Assembly (NCBI RefSeq): GCF_030272615.1
Contig: NC_081406.1
Location: forward strand, 169,601,861 to 169,665,860
From: Cryptomeria japonica
Lineage: Eukaryota > Streptophyta > Pinopsida > Cupressales > Cupressaceae
Direction: 5' to 3'
Length of the DNA: 64,000 nucleotides
The notes beneath the pieces were generated by a model, which saw nothing but the letters and a program-made list of their open reading frames with translations, did no database searches and was not told the DNA's origin. Below are positions 1 through 10,185 of this stretch, in pieces. Position 1 is the stretch's first letter. Every line of letters starts with the position of its first letter. The position numbers were made by a program, and so were the translations under genes.

Positions 1-819
1 GCATTAAATGATTGACATGACCTGAGGTTACCCTAGGAGGCTTTGGTTAGGCTTGAGTTAATGGATAAAGCTTTTATCCAAGGGTAATGCTTTTACCCAT
101 TGGATAAACTCTTGTGCAAGAGTTAGTGAGGGTAACCATGGTCAAAGCAATGAATGCTTGAAGAGACACATGGGTTAAATGGGGGTAAAGTTAGAGGGAA
201 AGTCTCTAACCATGTGGGTGAGTTGAGCTAACCATTAATGGTTATGTAAGAGCCATAGGTGGTTTGAAAGAATTTGAGGGTTAACTTGTTAAAGACACAA
301 AGCATTGAATGCTTTTCAAAGACTTTGGAGGCTTTGAGAGGTGTCTTCAAGTTACTTAGTAATGTGACAATATTTAGGGGATGGGTTAGGCTAATTAGGA
401 AGGGGTTAGAAGAGTGTAGAAGGTGGTTTAGAAGAGTAAGTGGGCTTGGTGGGTGAGAGAAAATATGATTTTAATTAAAATAAAAATTCATTTATTTCAA
501 TCAAATAGGTGCAACTTGCATTTGTAGGAGAATGCATGTGGGGGGGTAATTTAGGGATTTGAATAAATATTTGATTATTTATTTAAATGAGAAAGAGGGT
601 TAAAATTAAATAAATATCTTTATTTATTTAATTGATTATTTTTAGAATGTGTCTTAGTGAATTAATTTAAATAAATTGAATAATTTATTTAATTAAGTGG
701 AGAAGAGGTTGAAGATGAATTAATTAAATATTAATTTAATTAACTCATGACTGATGGTTTATTAATCAAATAAATAGTAAATATTCATTTATTTAAGTGG
801 ACAAATTTATGTGACTACA
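1..819 (-). repeat. Partial 3' LTR of element K
   Basis: On the minus strand the segment starts TGTAGTCACATAAA immediately after a purine-rich tract, as an LTR should. It then runs through an AT-rich part full of TTAATTAAATAAAT-like runs (about 450-800) and continues off the window at base 1. Its first 20 bases resemble the start of solo LTR I (TGTAGACACCTAAAATTGTC), suggesting related families. No convincing protein is encoded; the 60-codon plus-strand ORF near 274 is not supported by any family feature. Confidence 0.7.
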
Positions 820-830
820 TTTGCCCCTCT
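820..830 (-). other. Polypurine tract of element K
   Basis: The minus strand reads AGAGGGGCAAA directly before the LTR start TGTAG. Polypurine tracts prime plus-strand DNA synthesis in LTR retrotransposons and sit just before the 3' LTR, which is the arrangement here. Confidence 0.7.
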
Positions 831-3055
831 TTGAGACTGTGTGGTTTATCGCATTGTTTCAAAGAAAGAAAAATAGGTGTGAAGAAATATGCCCCATAAA
901 TGTTAATTTAGTGGGTGGTATGCCCCCTCGAGAGATGGGTCGATTTTTTTTGAAAAATTGGGCAATCTCTTGAAAAAGGAGAAAGAAGTGGAGGGGAGGT
1001 AGAATAGAAGAATTTAGAAAAAATAGCGAAAGAATGGGAGAAAACAAAGTGAATATTGAGAAATGGCAAGCCAATGAGTACCCTTAGGTCATGCAAGAGA
1101 TACAATGCAAATGTAGTGTGTTCTTGTGATTGATACTGTACAATTGATCAAAATTGGTTGGACAATTTGGTGTAATCAGTTGAATTGCCCTGGTCGAGGC
1201 GTGACAGTTGATATCAGTTGTTCACTTGGACAAGATAAAGTTTGAGTAAGTGAATCAAAGTGACCTGACGAGACTTCGACGATTGATGTAATTGCTCGAT
1301 GAAGTCAAGTTATTTGAAGCAAAATACTCGTTGAGACTTAAACAATTGATGTAATTGTTCGTGTTGATTGTGTTTGAATCATTGATCAATTGATAGTGTT
1401 TGCGTTGTAGGTTGGTTGTGGTGAATCATAGCAGCCTCGTTAAGACTAAGGTCATTATAAGAAATGCCTGTTGTAGTCTAGGTTTGCCATGATCGATTAC
1501 CTGTTGAGACCCGAAGATACTTGATCAAAGTATTTATTGATAGTCTAGGTGTGTGTGAGTGGATGTACCTATGTAGACAAAGTAACTTGCTTGGCTTATA
1601 GGATGACTTAGGATGGGAAACACAACCCCTCCTATGAGAGATGAACGTTGATGAACGTGGCTTGATTGATTGGATGGGGAATGATGTAGGGTATGTGATG
1701 CTAATTATCGAGTTGGGGAGGGTGAGAGGGGGATTTAATGTTAGATAGAAGGTATGGAGGACCTAGGACTTATTCCTGTGGAAGAGGATCAACAAAAGAG
1801 TGTATGCATTGTCACTAATATGTATGAATGATATGTAGCTATATGAATTTATGGATGGATGGAATGTAACATAATGTAATATATACATATGAGATGAAAT
1901 GACGATCCATAAATTATTCATAGTGCTTTATTTTCATCATTGAGCATGGTAGTATCGTTCTTGGCTAAGGTAGTAGGAACCAAGTTGGAGCATTTCACCT
2001 GTAAGCAAGCATTTATAGACAAGGAAAAGTGACCCTCCATTCTGGTTTATGTGCAGATGGTCGAGGTATACACTGTAGTCAGTAAGCCATAGTGATCTAT
2101 GACTAGTTTTTGCATAAGACCTTGTAGCTTAGTGAACTTCCGACGTAGACACCATCAGTACATGCCCCAGAAGTTCATTGGAACAATCCATAGACAACAA
2201 ACAAAAGAAGATATCAGGAACCATCCCAACTACTCTAATCACCTGTGGATATCTTGGAGTAGTGTAGGAACCTGATATGAATAAATGAAAGACCATAATA
2301 AATCAATCAAGTACTTAGCAACTTAAAACAAATTTTTCTTGTCGAAGAAAATGTTACCATGTCTTTGTTTGGTAAGAACGGATGCATCCTTGTGCAGACA
2401 GTTGTGTGTAAATGTTTCGATTGGTTGGTTGATTTGATAAGTGATCATCGTTTGAGTAGCTCAAAAAAGTGTTTGTTTGGTGTCTTGGCGGTACGTATGT
2501 ACAAAGAATATCTATATGTTGCAATGTTTTTAATATTTTTAGGATTTTATGAATGTTTTTGTGATGTGTTTATGGTTTTTGTGAATGTTTTTGTGATATT
2601 TTTATGGTCGTTGTGATTTTTTTGTGGTGTTTACATGGTTTTTGAATAAGGAACTCAATGAATCACATACAATGTAGAATCCACTTCCATTAGTATTTTA
2701 AGAGTATTGCCCCCAGTTAGATGTTGCTTATGAAAGCGAGATGTAGGACACATGAAGTAATAACCCTGATTGCAGATAAATAGAAAGCCATGGTTTGAAT
2801 GATAAGTGAATAGATGAAATGGATGCAATCACAACAAGCTTGAAAGACAATGGAGCTATAGCCTTTTACGAATGGTGCTTGTTTACCAAGTTTTCACCAT
2901 CATACTTACCCAAGGTGCCACCAAAGTGGTTTTCACTGTTTGGATGAATGATTTTTCTTTATTATTTTAATTTTTTTGTATTTTCTTCATGATATTTTTT
3001 CTGAATGTTTTTGGTATTTTTCTGGTATATGGTGGAGTCGTATGCTCTATATAGC
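831..3055 (-). other. Non-coding 3' spacer of element K, with degenerate repeats
   Basis: This stretch between the integrase end and the polypurine tract has no credible ORF. A block of about 60 bp is imperfectly repeated (1269-1310 and 1330-1371 share GATGTAATTG-centred sequence and a preceding GAGACTT), with weaker copies to about 1520. Around 2530-2640 the plus strand is a T/G-rich run repeating GAATGTTTTTGTGAT and TTTATGGTTTTTGTG. A second purine-rich motif, CTGGGGGCAAT on the minus strand, lies near 2710 and may be an internal polypurine tract. Long 3' non-coding spacers are known in Tat/Ogre elements. Confidence 0.55.
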
Positions 3056-4150
3056 TTATGTATGAAACCATTTGACTTGCATACTATTCATAGGATCTAC
3101 TAGTGGTTCCCCTTCTAAAGTTGCCAACTAATATGACCCAGACCCGAATACAGTAGTAATAACATATGGACCCAGCCAATTGGATTCAAACTTGCCCTGA
3201 TGTTATCTATTTGGTTGTCTACGAGGATTTTCTCTGAGAATAAGATCACTTACCTCAAATGTACGAGGTTTAACCTAGTGATTATAGCTTCTTCTCATGT
3301 GCTGCTGATAGGCCTTGAGGTGGTTGTTTGCAGCTTGTCGTCATTCATCGAGCAGTTCCAAGTCTTGAAGTCGTGAGACCCGATATGCTTCATCATCAAT
3401 TAGATTATGAAAGGAAACCCGTAGAGAGGGTATCTCAACCTCAATAGGCAGAATGGATTCTGCTCCATAGACCAGTGAGTAGGGAGTTGGCCCTGTAGGG
3501 GTTCGAATGATAGTTTGATACACCCATAGTGCTGGATTTAAGTGAATATGCCAATCACGACCAACATCATTGACTGTCTTCTTGAGGATCCTCAATATGT
3601 TTTTGTTTGATGCTTCTGCCTGACCATTTCCTTGTGGGTAATATGGGGTGGAAAAGCGATGTTGGATATGAAACTTGTCACAGAGCTCACAGACATCTTG
3701 ATTTTTGAAGGGGAGTCTGTTATCTGTGATGGTGGACATGGGTACTCCATACCGACAGATGATGTAATTAAGGATGAATGAAGCGATCTGCTTGCCGGTG
3801 ACTTGGGTAAGTGGAATGGCTTCGATCCACTTTGTGAAGTATTCAGTGGCGATAATGATAAATTTGTGGTCGTTGGATGAAGATGGATGGATTTTACCCA
3901 CAAGGTCAAGTCCCCATTGACAAAAGGGCCATGGTGTCATGATTGGTTGCAATTCCTATGCTGGTGCATGTATTAGGTCTCTGTAAACTTGGTATTTCTT
4001 ACATTTTTAGACAAAATAGTAGGAGTCTTTTTCCATGGTGGGCCAATAGTATCCAACGTGCATGATTTTCTTTTCAAGCGAAGGACCGCTTGAGTGAGTC
4101 TTGCACATTCCTTCATGTACCTCTTCCAAGGCCTTTGTTATGTCATCTCA
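3056..4150 (-). pseudogene. Integrase of element K (broken)
   Basis: The minus strand encodes a Tat-type integrase that would insert the cDNA into chromosomes. A zinc-binding N-terminal part lies around 3985-4150 (motifs HVGYYWPTME and KCKKYQ, with one stop inside). The core follows at 3341-3952: EYFTKWIEA, then TITDNRLPF holding the second catalytic Asp, then YPQGNGQAEASNK holding the catalytic Glu. A C-terminal part with NWLGPYVI and a final VKWFHT stop lies at 3056-3340. In-frame stops occur near 3341 and at several sites in the C-terminal part, and one before the core. The core is otherwise well kept, so the domain call is firm and function is lost. Confidence 0.88.
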
Positions 4151-4379
4151 TTTCAAACATCGAAGGAGAGTACCATCAAGACTTCATCGATATAGGGTTT
4201 CGGCAATAATGGTGTATTGAGCAGTTTGGCAGATGAAGGTTTTGCGTTGGTTATTGGATTGGTTGGGAGGAAGTGTGTGATCATGGAGGTAAGTGAAGAA
4301 CTCATCGTACCATGGGGAGTCAGAGCCAACTAGGCAACATATCATTTTTGTTTTAGGGATATTATAATCAGGGATCCAA

Positions 4380-4810
4380 AGCTATTCGACCAAGAACTTG
4401 TAGCATGTTGAATTTTGCAGGAGAGCTAGGAGAGATGCAATTGTAGCCATTGCGTCGGTGGCATGATTATGATCTCTAGGTACTTGCTCAAATGTGATAG
4501 TTGTAAATGATTCTTTGTAACTATCCACCATCCTTTTATATGGCATGAATTTATCATCCTTAGTTTTATACTCATCAGTGACTTGTCAGATGATTAGCTG
4601 GGAATCACCATAGACCTGTAGCTCTTTTAGATGCCATTGTATAGCCAATTGGAGTCTTGTGATCAAGACCTCATATTTTGCTATATTGTTGGTGCATGGG
4701 AAATTGATCCTGTATGACTTTAGGATATTGTCGCCTTGAGGTGTGATGAAAAGAATACCTGCCCCTGAGCTATGTCTAGTGTAAGAGCCATAAAAATATA
4801 ACTTCCAGGA
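4380..4810 (-). pseudogene. Second (archaeal-type) RNase H of element K
   Basis: After the classical RNase H comes a second RNase H-like fold: WKLYFYGSYT, then SGAGILFITPQG, then NNIAKYEVLITRLQLA, then LQVYGDSQLI. A C-terminal QVPRDHNHATDAMA lies beyond a stop near 4586. Tat/Ogre elements are known to carry such an extra archaeal-type RNase H between the usual RNase H and integrase. The first catalytic Asp, expected in a FDGS-type motif, is Tyr here (FYGS), and the usual Glu-containing AEYEAL reads AKYEVL. The Asp of GDSQL remains. The domain is therefore catalytically dead as well as interrupted. Confidence 0.8.
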
Positions 4811-6478
4811 TTGTGTGGCTGTAATCATGAAGAGTTCTTCATCTGGAAAGTTAGAAACAAGAGGATGGTCACCTGTGAGGGGTGTATCGACCAACTGATC
4901 TGCAATGACCTGCCCTTTGATAGCCTTGCGGTCCACATATTCAATATCAACTTCACTCAGAATCATAACCCATTTGGCCAAACGGTCTGTAAATGCTACC
5001 TTGCTGAGTAGGTACTTGAGTGGATCAATTTTAGCACTAAGTTGTAACTTGTGTGTCAACATGTGGTGTTGGAGTTTGGTAGCTACCAAGATAAGTGCCA
5101 GGTAATCTCACTCAATAGGTGTGTAATTGAGTTCATAGCCGACCAATGTGCAAGAGATATAGTATACATCAAATTCTTTTCCTTCTGCATTATGTCGTGC
5201 CAGCAACACTCCTAATGTTGTTTTTGTAGCTAAAATATATAGCAATAGAGGTCTATTTGGATCTGGTGGGATCAACAAGGGTGTATTCATCAAGGAGTCT
5301 TTAAGCATTTGGAATGTTGGCTGGCAATTTGTATCCAATTGAAAGTGGATATTCTTGTGTAATAGATGTGTGAAGGGATGACACTTATTAGCTAATTATG
5401 CAATGAATCTCTGAATTAACTGGAGCTGCCCTTGTAGTGTCCTTAACTGACTAAAGTTCTTCAGAGGTGACATGTCCATGATTTCTTTGACTTTCATTAG
5501 ATCTAATTCAATGCCTTTTCTTGAGACAATGTATCCGAGGAGCTTCCCAGAGGTTACTCCAAAGACACATTTCTTTAGATTAAGACGAACATAATATTGC
5601 TCTAATCTGTCAAATATTTGACCCAATATTGCCAGATGACCCTCTCTTGTTAATGATTTTGCTAGTAAATCATTGACATAATATTTCATTTTGGTGTGCA
5701 TCATGTCATGAAAGATGGTAGTCATAGCTCTTTGATAGGTTGCCCCTGCATTCTTTAGAAAAAAAGGCATCACATTCCAATAGTATGTTCCCCATGGGCA
5801 TGTGAAAGCAATTTTGTGTTGATCTTCTGGAGCAATCTTGATTTGGTTGTACCCTGAAAAGTCATCCATAAGAGAAAGCATTACATGACCTATTGTTAAA
5901 TCAACAATCATGTCAATGTTTGGTAATGAGAAGTCATCTTTAGGGAATGCCTTGTTCAAATCTCTGAAGTTTGTACAGATACAAATGCCCCCAGTAGGTT
6001 TGTCGATAGGTACAATATTGAAAATCCAATCTGCATAATCGATTGGCCTGATGAAACCAACATCCAAGAGCTTTTTGAGTTTAGCCTTGATAAGAACAAC
6101 AATCTGTGGGTGCATCTTTCGGAGCTTTTGTTTAACAGGTTTAGCTTCCTTTGCTACAGTTAGATGATGCATGACCAAGTCAGGATCTAAGCCAGGCATG
6201 TCTGCATAGGACCGTGCGAAGTTGATTTGATGCTTCTGGAAGAATTCTACAAATTTTGGTTGTTCCTCTGAAGTTAATAGTGATGCCAAATGTATTTGGT
6301 GAGGAGTCTCAGGGTTCCCCATATTGAATTCCTTTGTTTCTTCGATTACTATTGTTGATCTCTCCTGATTTGTACTAAAGGGGAGGATGTCAAACCTTTC
6401 ATCCTCAGGCATCTCAGAGAGGTTTTCACCTTCAGATAGGCTCTTTATTTTTACTTTTTTGGGATCAAGAAGTGCCAC
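4811..6478 (-). pseudogene. Reverse transcriptase and RNase H of element K (broken)
   Basis: The 360-codon ORF at 5396-6478 holds the RT: KLLDVGFIRPIDYADW, then NFRDLNKAFPKDDFSLPNID, then SLMDDFSGYNQIKIAPEDQH, then AFTCPWGTYYWNVMPFFLKN and LNLKKCVFGV. The catalytic box is YVND rather than the Y/FVDD of active enzymes (minus strand, near 5670), an active-site loss. After stops at about 5396 and 5107 the connection and classical RNase H continue (LLLYILATKTTLGVLLA, LAKWVMILSEVDIEY). The family makes cDNA from element RNA in cytoplasmic particles. Stops plus the Asp-to-Asn change make it inactive. Confidence 0.88.
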
Positions 6479-6633
6479 TGTGTGGTTTTCACTAGAAGAT
6501 CCATGTTTTATTGTGATATTTTTGCAGCTGAAAGGTTTGGCATTTTCCCTGAAGTATGATGCACTGTTGAGTTCAATGGCAAACCCAACTTTATGATCCC
6601 TACTTGGTATGTTATCCTATAATTCTAAAAAGT

Positions 6634-7222
6634 CTACGAGTGCTTCATCGTTTTGGAATTGATCAAGACATCGGGGATTTGGTTGGTTCTAGTTGATGAG
6701 TTTGAGGTGGAGCCTATGGAAGGTACTTCTAGCTCAGGTTTCCAGAAATTTTTTATCCATGCTTCTCCATACATGGGTATAACTTTACAAGGTGGCGGAG
6801 GTGATGTGTCTTCATCATCTAAAGTATTTAGATTTATTGAATCAAACTCCCATTCATGTGAGTCTGTATCTGAGTCACTTTCTAGCATACGGTTACTATA
6901 CCACGCTGGGATATCCTTGGTATTAAATAGCACATTAGTTACAGGTTTTATGCAATTTTGGAGGTGGAGTTGCCAGTGTCATAGGTATGACTAGTGTTAT
7001 TGATGCTGCTGATGGGATTAGCGGTTCTGGGGAAGTGGTGGGTGCTAGTGCTGGGGGTATTGGTACTATGGGTCCTGCTGGGGTTATTGGTGCTACTGAT
7101 GGGATTGGTGGTGCTGTTGGTGTTGTTGGTACCGCGGGTGTGATGGATGTTGTTGACTTGATAATCAGTTTTGCTGGTGTTGCAAATATAGTCAAGCATG
7201 ACTTTCTTGGAGTAATTGGCTG
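6634..7222 (-). pseudogene. Proline/threonine-rich linker in the pol polyprotein of K
   Basis: Between protease and RT the minus strand encodes a low-complexity stretch at 6935-7195, alternating Pro with Thr, Ala, Val and Ile (TPAVPTTPTAPPIPSVAP and similar). An acidic segment with ESDSDTDSHEWEFDSIN follows at 6634-6933, after a stop. I recognise no enzyme in it. It sits where Tat elements have a variable spacer. The plus-strand ORF over the same bases is its shadow. Confidence 0.5.
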
Positions 7223-7299
7223 ATAACTAGGTTTGCCTTTGAATCCGAGTTTAGGAAGAAATTCCTTTTAAAAACCTAATCTAGTTTTATCTTTGGGTT

Positions 7300-8170
7300 T
7301 TAACTTAGGTTGTAGGGCTTCGTGTCGTCCTTGTTTGAAAGGAACCAAAGCACTCTAGACATCATAGCCCATTCTTTGCATGATAATGAGGCCTTTGCCA
7401 TATTGATCAGTGGGTAGCTTAGCCTTGGGGCTGTCTTTGATAGGGTCTTTGTAGATCCATTCTGCCAGGTCCTCATCCCTTGTTTCTTCCTCCTGACTTT
7501 TACCAGGGACAAATTGTGCCAAAGTACATACCTGCTTGGTTAGTGATGTTTGCAAAAACTTTTGAGGTTTTCCATGAGTTCTAGGAGAAGTGAGTAGTTG
7601 TCCAACACAAAAGAGTTGGCTAAGATTATATTCCCCGGGACCTTCCTCTACCATTTTCATTTTCAGCTTCTCTTGCTTTGGTATAGGGGTGATTGAACTA
7701 GAGAGAGAGGTTGGACTAACATATGATGTGGACAAGATAGCTTCTTTGTTGTTCGGGATGGTGACTTCTGGTTGATGATGGATATTGTTACAATATGCAA
7801 ATGGATTTGCATCGCCAAGGATTGTGATTTATACACCGTTATGGGGAAACTTGATACACTGATGATAGGTAGATGGTACGGCTTGCATAGCATGTATCCA
7901 AGGTCTCCCTAACAAGAGATTATATGGTAGAGGGAGGTCTACAACAAAACAATATGCTTTACTATTGGCCCCACTCTGATAGGTAATACAATAGCTCCTT
8001 TGGAAGAACACTATGCATCATCATAGTCTTTAATGGCTATCTTTTTGATGGGATCCACTGATTCTCCTACATATCCCAATGCTATGACCAACTGCAAGGT
8101 GCATATATTCAATCTGGCTCCATTGTCAATCAAGACTCACTTGATTCTATGTTGGTTTATACAGCCTTCA
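7300..8170 (-). pseudogene. Protease region of element K (broken)
   Basis: The minus strand near 8109-8139 encodes LIDNGARLNI, which fits the aspartic-protease active-site box of Tat-type elements (usually a DNGS/DNGA form), followed by NICTLQLVIALGY. The rest continues left in shifted frames to about 7830 ([32 protein letters not shown]), where LLLGRPW is the conserved C-terminal flap-side motif. A poorly conserved, acidic segment without recognised domain fills 7300-7735. Frameshifts and stops break it. Confidence 0.65.
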
Positions 8171-8271
8171 ATTTGCAAGGATGCGTTATGTGGTTGTTGG
8201 AATTAAGTGTTGTCATTTTCAAAAAAAGTGAGGGATGGTGATGACCTGAGACTTCCAACCATGGCTTGAAA

Positions 8272-10185
8272 TTAATCTGTCTTAAGGTTGGTGGGGACTG
8301 ATGCTTCTTGGAGAGCTTGATCCAAGATTGTTTTGTGTGAAGGGGATAAGCACAAAATCTCTAATATAGATATGAGTGCGGGCGTTTTGTCCAATTGTTC
8401 CACAAGATTATATTGCTTAGGCAGGGGTGTTGTGCCTTGTGGTGCTGCTCGAATGGTAATTTTTCTATGACGTGTAACAAAATTGCATGCAGGATTGGGA
8501 TCTTTGATGGTGAGAGTTACAACTTGTTCATCAACATCATAGAGGTGATTCACAGTATATTTATAGGTAGCTTGTGTATAATTGGTTGTAGTATTTGTGT
8601 TGCACCTGGAGGTGGAGGGACCCCATTGATCATGTGATGGAAGTGGATTCTTGAACATTAGATGATCATCATTTGATGTTTTAGGGTCATGTCCTCCTAT
8701 TTCAATTTCTCCTTTGTCAATGAGATCTTGAACAAGATCTTTTAGTCGATGGCAATTGCTCGTTTTATGCCCCTTTCCCTAGTGGAATTCACAATGTTCA
8801 TTATCTCTCCACCATGGAGGTTTGACCTAAGGTTCATAGTTAGATGTTTTCGGTAAGGTCACAAGATTAGAAGAGATCAATTGGCATAATATTGTTTTGA
8901 TGGGTTCTCCTAGGGGTGTGTATGTGCATTTTTGTTTATAGTTCTGTTGTTGCTGTCTTGGTTCCTCTTGTAGTGCATTGTGAACTTGATTTTTTGGATG
9001 AGTGATGGTGCTATTTTTAGGAGGGGGATTTTTCCCCATGAATCTGACCATGGGTTGTGCAGTCTTTACTATTTGTGCATCCACTATCCCATCATTAACT
9101 ATGTTCTTTTTCTTGTTCCAAAATTTTGGTTTATCACTATTAAAATGTGGACGAGGGCCATCTTTAGGTTCATTATAGATTTTTATGAGTCCCTTTTTGA
9201 TGAGGGCCCTTTCACATTTCAATCCTTGGGTCATCATGTCTTCAAAGGACTCTGTGCCCTTCATGTCTAAATGGAATTCCATCTCATCATTCAAGTTGGA
9301 AATGAATATTTCCACTAGTTCTTGTTTAGGAAAATGAAGAGAATGTCTGCTAGATAGTTGCCTCCACTGTTGTAGGAAAGCTGAGAACAACTCCCCTGGT
9401 TTTTGTTTGATGTTGCATAGATATGCCATGGTAACATCTCGTTCTATGTTATGTGAATAATGAGTGATGAACTTTTGAACCAGTTCCTCAAATTTTCTAA
9501 TACCACCAAGTAATCGGGAAAACCATTGCATGGTTGTGCCTCCCAAACTCTAAGGAAAGAGGCGCATTAGATAGGTGTCTTCATAAGCCACTTCTAGACA
9601 AGCTGAGTGAAATTATCATACATGATCTCAAGGGTCTCCTTTGCCCCTATACTTTTCAAACTTAGGTGTTTCAAACCCTCACAGAAAAGGTGACATATGT
9701 AGGTTCCTATCAAAGGGATAGGGACAAATATCATTAAGTGATAACTGGGTAGTCTTCACATCACTCTTGAGTTATTGAGCGAGATTTTTGACTTGTTGTC
9801 TCAACATGTCTATTTCCATTGGAGGGGGAGCTGGGGCATTCCCTTGATGATTAAGGTCATGCCGGAAGTAATCTTTACCTCTTCCATCATTGTTATGGCT
9901 ATATTGTTCTAATGTCTGCCGTCTCTGTGTGGTATCAAAATCAGAGGGTAGTTTAGCACCTTCTTAAGCAAGTCTCGGAAAATGAACATCTGCGTTGTTT
10001 CTAAGGATTTCATCAAAAATTCTATTGAACCTGGGATTGTGTTGTGCTCTTTCTATAGCTTCGGGAGTTGGAGTGATAGGATATTCATCATTTATTCCTC
10101 CTCCAATGGCCTCATGGAAATCTTTGAGGTTTTCTTCCTCCTCTTCGATCTCTGGTTGTCTAGTTTTTGATCTAGTGTGAGCCAT
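8272..10185 (-). pseudogene. Gag of element K (broken)
   Basis: The N-terminus starts with MAHTRSKTR at 10185, a typical plant Ty3/gypsy gag opening, and stops after 73 codons. The capsid part is at 8827-9546: TTMQWFSRL, then FITHYSHN, then KPGELFSAFLQQWRQL and FISNLNDEM. A zinc-knuckle-like motif follows in frame near 8720-8790 (CEFH, a stop, then GKGHKTSNCHRLKDLV). The last part, 8272-8658, has the NFVTRHRKITI segment preceding protease. Gag packages element RNA. At least four in-frame stops separate the pieces, including one inside the knuckle. Confidence 0.82.

Noticed and set aside
274-456. 60-codon plus-strand ORF at the left edge
   Set aside because: It lies antisense within the K LTR with no supporting feature.
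2359-2616. 85-codon ORF with a hydrophobic, Phe/Val-rich C-terminus resembling a membrane segment
   Set aside because: It comes from a T/G-rich repeat and has no family match or context.
6653-7223. Plus-strand ORFs with Gly/Val-rich protein
   Set aside because: They are shadows of the Pro/Thr-rich linker on the minus strand.
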